A stretch of DNA of 64,000 nucleotides, taken from assembly GCA_963786805.1 (NCBI GenBank), contig CAWBAK010000004.1:372001-436000 (forward strand), given 5' to 3'. The stretch comes from CALGFI01 sp963786805. Its GTDB lineage: Bacteria; Actinomycetota; UBA4738; HRBIN12. The notes under the pieces were generated by a model. That model was not told where the DNA came from. It worked only from the letters and a program-made list of their open reading frames with translations, and searched no databases. Below, piece by piece: positions 50,184-58,438 of the stretch. Position 1 is the stretch's first letter. Each line of letters starts with the position of its first letter. The translations under genes and the position numbers were made by a program.

Positions 50184-50615
50184 ATGATCCGACGAACCAT
50201 CGCACGCCGCGCCCTCGGCGCGGCACTCATGACGGCGGCGCTCGCGATGGCCGGTCCGGCCACCTCGGCGAACGCCGCGAACGAGGTTCCTCGCCGTATC
50301 TGCGACTACGACTGGCGCGAGGGAACCTGGCACATCAAACAACTCATCAAGTGCGCGGCGAGGCATTGGGACAGTCCGGGCACCCCGCTCAAGGCGATCC
50401 AGGTCGCGCATTGCGAGTCCGAGCTCCGGCCCGAGGCATACAACCCGAACGGCTACGCCGGCCTCTTCCAACAGGCAACCCGGTACTGGCCCGATCGCGC
50501 CGACCACTTCGGCCAGCCCAACCGCTCGGTGTTCAACGGCCGCGCCAACGTCATCGTCTCGATCCGGATGGCCGCGTCCACGAACTCGTGGAGCGCGTGG
50601 GCCGGGTGCGCCTGA
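50184..50615 (+). CDS. secreted lysozyme/transglycosylase-like protein
   Basis: A 143-residue exported protein. A twin-arginine-rich signal peptide (MIRRTIARRALGAALMTAALAMAGPATSANA) precedes a lysozyme-like domain: IQVAHCESELRPEAYNPNGYAGLFQQATRYW, where the Glu of CESE is the expected catalytic acid, and the later NVIVSIRMAASTNSWSAWAGCA. It resembles short actinobacterial transglycosylase-like proteins related to Rpf. The ATG at 50184 is preferred; GTG 50172 is in frame. A leader of about 300 nt suggests RNA-level control. Confidence 0.85.
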   Translation: MIRRTIARRALGAALMTAALAMAGPATSANAANEVPRRICDYDWREGTWHIKQLIKCAARHWDSPGTPLKAIQVAHCESELRPEAYNPNGYAGLFQQATRYWPDRADHFGQPNRSVFNGRANVIVSIRMAASTNSWSAWAGCA

Positions 50616-50642
50616 CCGACAGCTCCGCCGAAGACGACGCGA

Positions 50643-50969
50643 CTAACGAACTGGCCCGGGCCGGGGTCGTCCCAACACGGCCGAACGGACCTCTTCGAGC
50701 GACCCCACGACGGCCCCGGCACCGGGCACGTCCCTGTCCGTTACGACGCGGAGCGCCGGGTAGGCCTCGATGGCTTGCGCGAGGAATCCCTCGAACGCCC
50801 CGAACGCGACGACCACGTGCGGCCGCTCCTCGTGGAGCCGGCGGATCGCCTCCTCCGGACCGGTCGCGCCCGGCGAGAGCTCCCACTCCGCCGACACCGC
50901 CGCCCGCTTGAGCGCGGCAAGCGCGTCGGGATCTTCGGCGACGCACAACACCTTCAGCGCGCGGCACAT
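50643..50969 (-). CDS. small receiver-like protein
   Basis: A 108-residue alpha/beta protein. VLCVAEDPDALAALKRAA resembles the first strand and acidic turn of a response-regulator receiver domain, and PHVVVAFGAFEG occupies the phospho-acceptor position but has no Asp there. It is therefore probably a pseudo-receiver. It lies 25 nt downstream of corA on the same strand. No function can be assigned. Confidence 0.6.
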   Translation of the reverse strand: MCRALKVLCVAEDPDALAALKRAAVSAEWELSPGATGPEEAIRRLHEERPHVVVAFGAFEGFLAQAIEAYPALRVVTDRDVPGAGAVVGSLEEVRSAVLGRPRPGPVR

Positions 50970-50994
50970 GCCTGCGACCGATCCGAGCCCATCG

Positions 50995-51972
50995 CTACAA
51001 CCAGCCCCGTCGCCGGAACACCCGATAGAGCGTGAAGGCCGAAGCGCCCATGATGCCGAGCGCGAAGGGGTATCCGAGCTTCCAGTCGAGCTCGGGCATG
51101 TGACGGAAGTTCATCCCGTAGATGCCGGCGATCAAGGTCGGGATCAGGATGATGGCGGCCCACGCGGACAGCTGCTTCATCACGATGTTGAGCCGGTTGG
51201 ACGCCTGGGCCATCCGGACATCGAGCGCGCCGGTGAGCAGCTCGCGGATGTTGTCGATCATCTCCTGGCTCCTGATCACGTGGTCCAGCACGTCCCGGTA
51301 GTACGGGACGAGCGGCGGCGTCACGAGGTCGCCGTGCTCGTCGAGCAGGTCGATGACCTCTCGGAGCGGCGCGACCGCGCGCCGGAACACGACGACCTTG
51401 CGTTTCGTCCGGAAGATCCGCTCCTGCAGGCCCTCGACCTCCTCCCCTTCGGAGAAGACCTCCTCCTCGACCTCGTCGGCCTGGTCCTCCAGGCGCTCCA
51501 CGACGTCGAGGTACCCGTCGACGATCTCGTCGAGCAGCAGGTAGAGCGGGAAGCCGATCCCCTCGGAGGAGAGGTGGGAGATCCGGCCGGTGCGCTCCAC
51601 GGTCTTGTGGAACTCGAGCAGCGGCGCCCGTCGGATCGTGAGCAGGTAGAACTGCTCCCCGGCGAACGCGTGCAGCTCGGAGTCGACGAGCTCACCGCCC
51701 TCATCGAGGCGGATCCCGTGAACCACCAGGAAGACGTACTTGGGGTAGAACTCGACCTTCGATCGCTGGCCCCAGCGGCGGCTGTCCTCGACGGAGAGCT
51801 CGTGCAGCCCGAGCGTCCGCTGGAGCTGCGAGAGCTCGTCGTCGGTGGGATCCACGACGTCGATCCAGATCATCCGCTGGTCGCCCGCGGCACGACAGGC
51901 CTCGACGTCGCTGGGATCGAAGGACGCCTCTTCCTTCAGCTCCCCGTCGCGGTAGATCCGGCTCGTGATCAC
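50995..51972 (-). CDS. corA: CorA-family Mg2+/Co2+ transporter
   Basis: A 325-residue pentameric channel subunit. A cytoplasmic alpha/beta domain and long stalk helix (about 1-260) lead to two C-terminal membrane helices with the signature GMN in IAGIYGMNFRHMPELDW. The GTG at 51972 follows TACGCT by 8 nt. With the MgtE-type gene 4 kb away, the window holds two Mg2+ transport systems. Confidence 0.93.
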   Translation of the reverse strand: MITSRIYRDGELKEEASFDPSDVEACRAAGDQRMIWIDVVDPTDDELSQLQRTLGLHELSVEDSRRWGQRSKVEFYPKYVFLVVHGIRLDEGGELVDSELHAFAGEQFYLLTIRRAPLLEFHKTVERTGRISHLSSEGIGFPLYLLLDEIVDGYLDVVERLEDQADEVEEEVFSEGEEVEGLQERIFRTKRKVVVFRRAVAPLREVIDLLDEHGDLVTPPLVPYYRDVLDHVIRSQEMIDNIRELLTGALDVRMAQASNRLNIVMKQLSAWAAIILIPTLIAGIYGMNFRHMPELDWKLGYPFALGIMGASAFTLYRVFRRRGWL

Positions 51973-51980
51973 GACGGCCG

Positions 51981-51986
51981 AGCGTA
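51981..51986 (-). promoter_or_regulatory. -10 element, leaderless corA start
   Basis: TACGCT on the minus strand, 8 nt before the GTG at 51972. Confidence 0.5.
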
Positions 51987-52025
51987 GCGCAGCGGCGGAC
52001 GCGGGGGCCCTGAGACGATACGCGG

Positions 52026-52819
52026 GTGGACCGCCCCGATCTCGAACCGTTGCTCCGGTACTGGCGGGCGCAGGACGCGCTGTTCGACCGCGTCGAACCC
52101 GCATGGTGGGGGGCGGTCGTCTCGGACCCGCGGTATCCGCGCGTCCAGGAGCCCAACTACGCCCGGGTCGAGACGGAGCAGCCCGTCCGGCTGGCCGAGG
52201 TCGAGGAGGCGCTGCTACCGGCCATGGCACGGTGTGGCGTCCGGCGAGCGCACGTCGTGGTGTTCCGGCCGGAGGACCAGACGGAACTCCTCGTAGACGC
52301 GAGCACGCGCGGCGATCCGATCCTGTGGGACGTCGTCATGGAGCACTCGGGAGACACCGCGTCGGACCGGCGGCGCCCGCGTCGAGGAGGTGCGAGGCGT
52401 TCGACGACGCGTTCTGGCGCGCCCATCGTGAGTCTCTCGCATGGTTCGACGTGAAGGACGCCGGCGTCGTGGAGGAGATCGAGTCGATCGAGCGCGACGT
52501 ACTCGTCCCGGCCGGGCGGCGATGGTTCACGGTCCGGCAGGATGGAGCATCCGTCGCGTTCGCCGCGCTGCTGGTACTCGAAGGCGTCGGGTACGTCGAT
52601 CACGTCGTGACGTTCCCGCGGGCACGCCGACGAGGGTTCGCGAGCGCCCTCGCGCGCCACGCCGCCTCGGAGTCGGCGACCGCCGGCGCCGAACGCACCT
52701 ACCTGCTCGCCGAGCGCGACGGACCCGCGACCGCGCTCTACGAACGGATCGGGTTCCGACCCGTCACCACCATCGCAAGCTGGATCTCGGCGACCGACGA
52801 CGAGCGCGTCGACGGGTAG
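52026..52819 (+). pseudogene. GNAT-family acetyltransferase, two single-base frame breaks
   Basis: The N-terminal part (LEPLLRYWRAQDALFDRVEPAWWGAVVSDPRYPRVQEPNYARVE) is open in one frame to about 52366. A short middle piece (GGARVEEVR) is in a second frame, and from about 52397 a third frame carries AFDDAFWRAHRESLAWF and a GNAT core: GYVDHVVTFPRARRRGFASALARHAA (acetyl-CoA loop) and LYERIGFRPV. Two +1 insertions explain it. The repaired protein would be about 263 residues. Substrate unknown. Divergent from corA. Confidence 0.75.
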
Positions 52820-52854
52820 GGGCCAGCCGGGCCTGCCGGACGGGTGGGGTTGGT

Positions 52855-53856
52855 TCAGCCACCCACCACGAGAGGGAGGAGCTTCCCCAAGACGAACCCG
52901 AGGACCAAGCACGTCGGCCACGTCAGGATCCACGCGGCGACCACCTGTCTCGCGACTCCCCACCGAACCGCCGAGAACCGCTTCGTCGCTCCGACGCCCA
53001 TGATCGCGGAGCCGATCGCGTGCGTCGTCGAGACCGGGATCCCCAGGTGCGCCGCGACCGTGATGACCGTCGCGGCCCCCGTCTCGGCGGCGAATCCCTG
53101 TACGGGCTCGAGCTTGGTGAGGCGGAGTCCGAGTGTGCGGACGACCCGCCATCCACCGACCATCGTCCCGACGCCCATCACGAACCCGGCGGTCACGATG
53201 ACCCAGGTCGGGATGTCGAACTCCGCGGGCACCGTTCCACCCGGTCCCGCTTCGTTGATCAAGATGGCCAGCGTGATGATGCCCATCGTCTTCTGCGCGT
53301 CGTTCGTCCCGTGGCTGAACGCCATGAACGCGGCCGACAGGATCTGGGCTCTGCCGAAGACTCGCGCCACGACCGCCCTGCGCACGCGCGCGAACACGTT
53401 GTAGATCAGCACCATCAGCAGGAAACCGACCAGGAATCCGCCAAGCGGGGAGCTCACGAGGCCGATCAGCGATTTCTCGGTTCCGGACCATTCCAGCGCT
53501 TCGAATCCACCGGCCGCGAACCCGGCGCCGAGCAGGCCCGCGACCAGCGCGTGCGACTCGCTGGAAGGGAGTCCGAAGTACTGCGCCCCCAGCGCCCAGA
53601 GCGACGCGGCGAGCAGCGCGGCCGCGATCGTGGTGAGGTCGACGAAGTTGGGCTCGACGATCCCGGCGGCGATGGTCTTGGCGACGGCCGTACCCGTGAG
53701 CGCGCCGACGAGGTTCAAGAACCCCGCCATGATCACGGCCTGATAGGGACGGAGCACCCGGGTGGAAACGACCGTCGCGATCGAGTTCGGCGCGTCCGTC
53801 CAGCCGTTGGCGAACTCGAAGAGATAGGCGAGGACGAGGACGATCCAGAGCGGCAT
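52855..53856 (-). CDS. PiT-family inorganic phosphate transporter
   Basis: A 333-residue permease with about ten membrane segments in two inverted PF01384 halves: FANGWTDAPNSIATVVSTR near the N-terminus and FSHGTNDAQKTMGIITLAI in the middle, both matching the G-ANDA/GTND signatures of low-affinity Pit proteins. The ATG at 53856 overlaps the stop of the DUF47 gene (TGATG), so the two are coupled. It is the last gene of the phosphate/polyphosphate block. Confidence 0.92.
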   Translation of the reverse strand: MPLWIVLVLAYLFEFANGWTDAPNSIATVVSTRVLRPYQAVIMAGFLNLVGALTGTAVAKTIAAGIVEPNFVDLTTIAAALLAASLWALGAQYFGLPSSESHALVAGLLGAGFAAGGFEALEWSGTEKSLIGLVSSPLGGFLVGFLLMVLIYNVFARVRRAVVARVFGRAQILSAAFMAFSHGTNDAQKTMGIITLAILINEAGPGGTVPAEFDIPTWVIVTAGFVMGVGTMVGGWRVVRTLGLRLTKLEPVQGFAAETGAATVITVAAHLGIPVSTTHAIGSAIMGVGATKRFSAVRWGVARQVVAAWILTWPTCLVLGFVLGKLLPLVVGG

Positions 53857-54467
53857 CAGGCGTGTTTCAGCGAGATGCCCTCGAGGACATCCGAGACGTC
53901 TTCGAGGCGATCGATGGCCGCCTCCATCTCGTCGATGATGTCCCGCCACTTGAGGACGTCCATGGCACGATGATCCCCGCCGAACAGGTCCGCGATGGCC
54001 TGGCGGTAGACCCGGTCGCCCTCGTTCTCGAGCCGGTTGACCTCGATCGCGTAGGGACTGAGGAGCTTGTACTTGGGGAGTGTCTCGAGCGCCTCGCGGA
54101 TCGTTCGCGACGCCCGAACCAGCACGTCGGCCTGGGCCCTCATCCCCGGCAAGGGCGCCTCGATCTTGTAGAGGATGAACAGGTCGGCCGCGGCCTCCAT
54201 GTGGTCGATCACATCGTCCAGCGTCGTCGTGAGCTCATGGATGTCCTCGTGGTCGAACGGCGTGACGAAGACCGTGTTCAGCCGGCGCATGATCTCGTGG
54301 GTCATCTCGTCGCCCTCGTGCTCCAGGTCTCGCATCCGCGCGGCCTTCGCGGACGCATCGTCGAACCTGTCGATCAGCTCGAAGAGCACTCCCGCCGCCG
54401 TCTCGATGTTCTTCGCCTGGTTGACGAACAGTTGGAAGAACGTCTCGTTGCGGGGGATCAGTCGCAT
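53856..54467 (-). CDS. DUF47/PhoU-like Pit accessory protein
   Basis: A 203-residue all-helical protein: MRLIPRNETFFQLFVNQAKNIETAAGVLFELI, then MRDLEHEGDEMTHEIMRRLNTVFVTPFDHEDIHELTTTLDDVIDHMEAAADLF. The E-x-x-x-D metal-binding spacing and overall pattern are those of DUF47 proteins, which accompany and modulate Pit transporters. The ATG at 54467 matches the usual family start; an ATG 24 nt upstream is possible. Confidence 0.9.
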   Translation of the reverse strand: MRLIPRNETFFQLFVNQAKNIETAAGVLFELIDRFDDASAKAARMRDLEHEGDEMTHEIMRRLNTVFVTPFDHEDIHELTTTLDDVIDHMEAAADLFILYKIEAPLPGMRAQADVLVRASRTIREALETLPKYKLLSPYAIEVNRLENEGDRVYRQAIADLFGGDHRAMDVLKWRDIIDEMEAAIDRLEDVSDVLEGISLKHA

Positions 54468-54545
54468 GGCTTCGGCACACCAGCCCTCCATCGGTTGCGG
54501 CCGAGTTGATTACCACGCCCGGGCCAGGGACCACAAACGGACGCG

Positions 54546-56087
54546 CTAGCCGCGAGCGTCGACCTCGACGGTCCTCCCGAGCGCCCGCTCGAGAAGCCCC
54601 ACGTTCTGCCGCGCCTCCAGGACCGCCGATTGCGGATCTGCGGCTCCCGAGACCCCGATCCGCAACATGCCGTCGTCGACCTCGGCGGAGACGTCGAGCG
54701 CTTCGCCTTCGAGGCCGCGAGCGATCGGATGGGCGAGGCGGAGGAGCGCGACGAGGACGACGCACGCGTACTGCGCGCGCTCGTTCAGTCCGGCGAACGG
54801 TGGGTAGACGGCGCGAGGATCCTTGCCCCGCTGGAACCGGACGATGGTCGCGATCGACGCGATCTCCTCGGGAGAGAAACCGCGGATCCCGCTGTGCTCC
54901 ACCAGGTAGGCGCCGTGCTTGTGGAACTTCGCGGGCGAGATGGCGGTGCCGATCTCGTGGAGCCGCGCCGCGTGCTCCAGCCACTCCGCCTCGAGGATCC
55001 CGAGACCGTGCAGGTCCGCCGTCTCGTCGAAGAGCCGGCCGGCGACCCGCGCGACGATGTCGACGTGTGCCGGATCCTCGCCCCACACGCGGACGAGGCG
55101 CTGCACGGAGCGCGCCCGCAGGTCCTCCGGCGAAGGGGGTGGCGATCCGGCGAGACCCAGCGCGTCGAGCACGACGCCCTCGCGGAGCCCCCACTCCGAG
55201 TGGATCAGCGACTCGGCGCCGAACAAGCTCGCGGCGGTCGAGAGGATCCATCCCCCGGCGGGAAGGATCTCCGCCCTGCGCTCGTCGATGCCTCGGAGCT
55301 TCAGCCGTTCCTTCAGCGTCAGCGCCGAGAGCTTCCGAGTCACGGCTTGGAGGTCTTCGACCGAGATCTCCAGCTGGTTCAGGCTCTCGGGCGGCACCTC
55401 CCAGCGTTCGGCGGCGATGAGCCGCCCGAGCGCGCCGACGGTTCCGCCGCTTCCCACGAAGCGTTCCGGCTGCGCTTCCTTCACCCGCGACACGAGCGGC
55501 TCGAGCGCCTCCTCCACCTCCGAACGCACCTGCTTGCGTTCCGCCCGTGTGGGTGGGTCGCCCTCGATCAACAGGCCGGTGAGTCGACCTGCCCCGACGG
55601 GAACGCTCGCACCCCACCGGAGCCCGCGCTCGTCCGCGAGGGCGACCTCGAGGCTGCCGCCCCCGAGGTCGAGCTGCAGCGTCGGCCCGGATCCGAGCGC
55701 CACGCTCGCGGCCACGCCGGCGAACGTGAGCCGGGCCTCCTCCGGTCCGTCGATGAAACGAACCGGCCCACCCACCGCATCCGTCAGGAGATCGGCGAGC
55801 TCCTGCCGATTCGGACTGTCGCGCAACGCGCTGGTCGCGATCGCCACCACTTCCGCCGCCCCCGCACGGATGCCGATGTCTCGGAGTCGTCCCGCCGTGT
55901 CGGCGGCTCGAGCGGCGACGTCCTCGGGGATCCGTCCCTCCTCCCCAAGGACCTGGCCGAGATTGAGGACCTCTCGGTCCCGCAGCACGGGCGTCACCGT
56001 GCCATCCGGCTCACCGTCGGCGACGAGCAGCTGGAACGTCGTGCTGCCGAGGTCGAGCACCGCGTACCGCGTGGGACCCGCGCTCAT
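54546..56087 (-). CDS. ppx: exopolyphosphatase / Ppx-GppA phosphatase
   Basis: A 513-residue protein. The ASKHA-fold N-terminus has YAVLDLGSTTFQLLVAD, RDSPNRQEL, IDGPEEARLTFAGV and LDLGGGSLEVAL (phosphate loops). After about residue 315 an HD-like domain follows (HAARLHEIGTAISPAKFHKHGAYLVEHSGIRGFSPEEI). It removes terminal phosphate from polyphosphate and perhaps pppGpp. The ATG at 56087 overlaps the upstream stop (ATGA). Downstream of ppk1, it completes the synthesis/degradation pair. Confidence 0.93.
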   Translation of the reverse strand: MSAGPTRYAVLDLGSTTFQLLVADGEPDGTVTPVLRDREVLNLGQVLGEEGRIPEDVAARAADTAGRLRDIGIRAGAAEVVAIATSALRDSPNRQELADLLTDAVGGPVRFIDGPEEARLTFAGVAASVALGSGPTLQLDLGGGSLEVALADERGLRWGASVPVGAGRLTGLLIEGDPPTRAERKQVRSEVEEALEPLVSRVKEAQPERFVGSGGTVGALGRLIAAERWEVPPESLNQLEISVEDLQAVTRKLSALTLKERLKLRGIDERRAEILPAGGWILSTAASLFGAESLIHSEWGLREGVVLDALGLAGSPPPSPEDLRARSVQRLVRVWGEDPAHVDIVARVAGRLFDETADLHGLGILEAEWLEHAARLHEIGTAISPAKFHKHGAYLVEHSGIRGFSPEEIASIATIVRFQRGKDPRAVYPPFAGLNERAQYACVVLVALLRLAHPIARGLEGEALDVSAEVDDGMLRIGVSGAADPQSAVLEARQNVGLLERALGRTVEVDARG

Positions 56088-56957
56088 CCTGCTGGCGCGG
56101 GCAGGTACCGGGCCGAGACGACACTCCCGTCCTCGCGCTCGAGCACCCAGACCGAGCCTTTCGCCAGCCCACGGGAGCCCTCCACCTTCGCGCCTTCGTC
56201 CTCGAACGCCCGGACGACCGCGTCGATCTCGCCTCCGTGGCCGCACAGGACCGTCGGCACGGGCTCGAGGCGGCGGATGAACTCGATGGTTCGCTCCGGA
56301 TCCGCCCCCTCGGCGAGCTCGTCGGCGGTCTCCACCTCGAGGCCCGCGAGCGCGGGCGAGCGGCTCGACGGTCTGGAGGCATCGCGAGAACGGACTGGAG
56401 ACGATGCGCTCGATCTCCAAACCCTCGAGGCGCTCGACGAGCCGGTCCGCCTGACGACGTCCTCGCCGGGTGAGCGGGCGTTCCTCATCGGGGCCTTCCC
56501 ACAGCTCCCGCACCCCGGCCTTCGCGTGCCGGACGAGGTAGACGGGCGAACGCGTTCGCTCGGCGAGCACGGACCGGAGCAGATCGCGGTCGTGCCCGTA
56601 CGTGAGGAGCGCCATCGCCTCGTCGGGTCCGACCCAGCGGAGCTCGTCGACCTCGTCGTTCGGCCGGAACTCGCCGCCGTCCGGCGTCATCCTCCAGTAC
56701 CGCACCACCTTCGGTCTTCCCGATCGGTCCGTGTACGTGACGGAGTCGACCGGGTTGCCGAGCCGACACCGGAGTCCGGTCTCCTCCTCGACCTCTCGCA
56801 GCGCCGCCTGATCATCGGGCTCGCCGTCGAGGAGCTTCCCCTTGGGGAAGGTCCAGTCGTCGTACTTGGGCCGGTGGACGAGCGCGATGCGCGGCTCCTC
56901 ACCGTCGGGGAGCATCACGATGCCCCCCGCGGCGCGAACGACCTCCCCGGCGCTCAC
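56084..56957 (-). pseudogene. NUDIX-SixA fusion (MutT1-like), one frame shift in the phosphatase part
   Basis: The N-terminal NUDIX domain (VVRAAGGIVML, FPKGKLLDGEPDDQAALREVEEETGL) is followed by a histidine-phosphatase domain opening VYLVRHAKAG (catalytic RHG-like RHA) with PLTRRGRRQADRL and VSSPFSRCLQTVEPL. Near 56343 the frame breaks at GGGCC; one base later LEVETADELAEGADPERTIEF and VLCGHGGEIDAVVRAF (second catalytic His) continue to a stop at 56084. The same fusion beside ppk1 is known as MutT1 in mycobacteria, which cleans 8-oxo-dGTP/GTP and Ap4A. Overlaps neighbours on both sides (GTGA and ATGA). Confidence 0.85.
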
Positions 56958-58438
56958 GACCAGAAGCGCAACTTCTTGCGCGAAAGCGTGTTCCAAGCGT
57001 CGGGCCAGCGTCGCCGGGCTTCCTGCGCGGCAAGCACCTCGAAGGCGTCGAGCTGTCCGGCCACGAATGCGAGGTCCGGCTCGGCGGCGGCCGTCTCGCG
57101 CAGCCAGGCACCGGCGACCACGGCGTCCTGATGCTCGCCGAGGACGTCCTGAAGGGTCGCCGCAGCCTCCGCGAACGCACGCGCCTTCTTGCCGAACACG
57201 GGAGCGGCCGCCTCCGAGCCGTATCGCGCCCGCTTCGTGTGGATCCGGGCCGTGTGCAGGGCCTCGTCGCCGTCGTCCTCGGCGAGACGGTCGACGGCGG
57301 TGACCAGCTCCTTCCACGGCGAGTCGAGCATCGAGGGCAGCACGGTCGCGGCCGGCGCGGTCGCGATGCCGTCGAGGACCCGTGGGTCGTGGGATGCCTC
57401 CACGAGGGCATCGAGCACCGCGACGTACCGATCCGAGCGGAGCGCGTCGAGCAACACCGTGCGGGCATCGTCGCGGCGCTGCTCGACGACGTGCAGCAAC
57501 CGATCGACCGCCCCGCGATCCTGCGGCCGGAGCCGCGCCCCCGCTGAACGGATGCGCTCGCGGAGAACGTCCGCGTCCCGGGCCTCCGCGAGCGCGAGGC
57601 CGAGCCACTTCAACTCGTCGCGCAGCGGATCGGACCACGACGGCTCGAGCGCGTCGCGGAACGTCCGAAGGTCCGAACGGAGGCGGCGCGCGGCCACCCG
57701 CGCCTGGTGGACGGCCTCCGGGTCCTCGCCGAGCCGCACGCCCGCGTCGTTCCGGACGAGCCGCACGAACGACGCCGACACCGCGGCGCGGACGATGTCT
57801 CGGACGTCGGCGGCTCGGTCCAACGTGGGGACCACCACGTCCGGAGGAGCCTCGGCGCGAGATCCGAGCGCGCGGTGGAGCTTCGGCACGTTGTCGACCT
57901 GTCCCGCCCCGGCGGCCTGCAGCGTCCGCACGATCGCTTCGCCCGTCTCCTTGGGAACGCCGTCGTCGAGCTCGACCTCGATCTCGCGGAAGCGGGCAGC
58001 CACACGGCGGCCCTGCATCGTCGAGACCTCGTCGTCGGTGACCACCGCGAGCCGGCGACCGAGCTCGTCGTTCAGCTCGACGGGGCGCCGGACCGTCCGG
58101 AACAGCAGGACCGGCGCGAGCGCTGCGCCGCGAACGTACGCCCGCACGACATCGGCCGCCGCGACGGGCAGCTTCCGTGGGTCGTCGCCTTCGAACACGA
58201 GCTCGTCGCGGGTCAGCAGGTCTCCGCCACTGCCGGCGGGAAGCTTGACCGTCCACCCCTGTCCCTGACGATGGCGCAAGGAGCTCCCCCAGCGCGCGAG
58301 CCGCAGGTCATCGGTGTCGACGTAGGTCGTCGCGAAACGTTGCGCCTCCCCCTCGACCGCAACGATGCCGTCGCCACCCAGATCGGGTAGGCGGAACCCA
58401 GGCGGAACCTGCAGCTTCGTCTCGCGCTCCAGGGTCAT
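56954..58438 (-). CDS. CYTH-CHAD domain protein
   Basis: A 494-residue protein. The CYTH tunnel domain (about 1-200) begins LERETKLQVPPGF (ExExK-like), with many basic/acidic strand residues. The CHAD helical domain (about 215-490) has conserved histidines in AVHQARVAARRLRSDLRTFRDAL and ALHTARIHTKRARYGSEAA. CHAD proteins bind polyphosphate, and CYTH enzymes act on triphosphates. Between ppk1 and ppx-type genes and joined to ppk1 by ATGA, it is very probably a polyphosphate-binding or triphosphatase component. Confidence 0.92.
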   Translation of the reverse strand: MTLERETKLQVPPGFRLPDLGGDGIVAVEGEAQRFATTYVDTDDLRLARWGSSLRHRQGQGWTVKLPAGSGGDLLTRDELVFEGDDPRKLPVAAADVVRAYVRGAALAPVLLFRTVRRPVELNDELGRRLAVVTDDEVSTMQGRRVAARFREIEVELDDGVPKETGEAIVRTLQAAGAGQVDNVPKLHRALGSRAEAPPDVVVPTLDRAADVRDIVRAAVSASFVRLVRNDAGVRLGEDPEAVHQARVAARRLRSDLRTFRDALEPSWSDPLRDELKWLGLALAEARDADVLRERIRSAGARLRPQDRGAVDRLLHVVEQRRDDARTVLLDALRSDRYVAVLDALVEASHDPRVLDGIATAPAATVLPSMLDSPWKELVTAVDRLAEDDGDEALHTARIHTKRARYGSEAAAPVFGKKARAFAEAAATLQDVLGEHQDAVVAGAWLRETAAAEPDLAFVAGQLDAFEVLAAQEARRRWPDAWNTLSRKKLRFWS

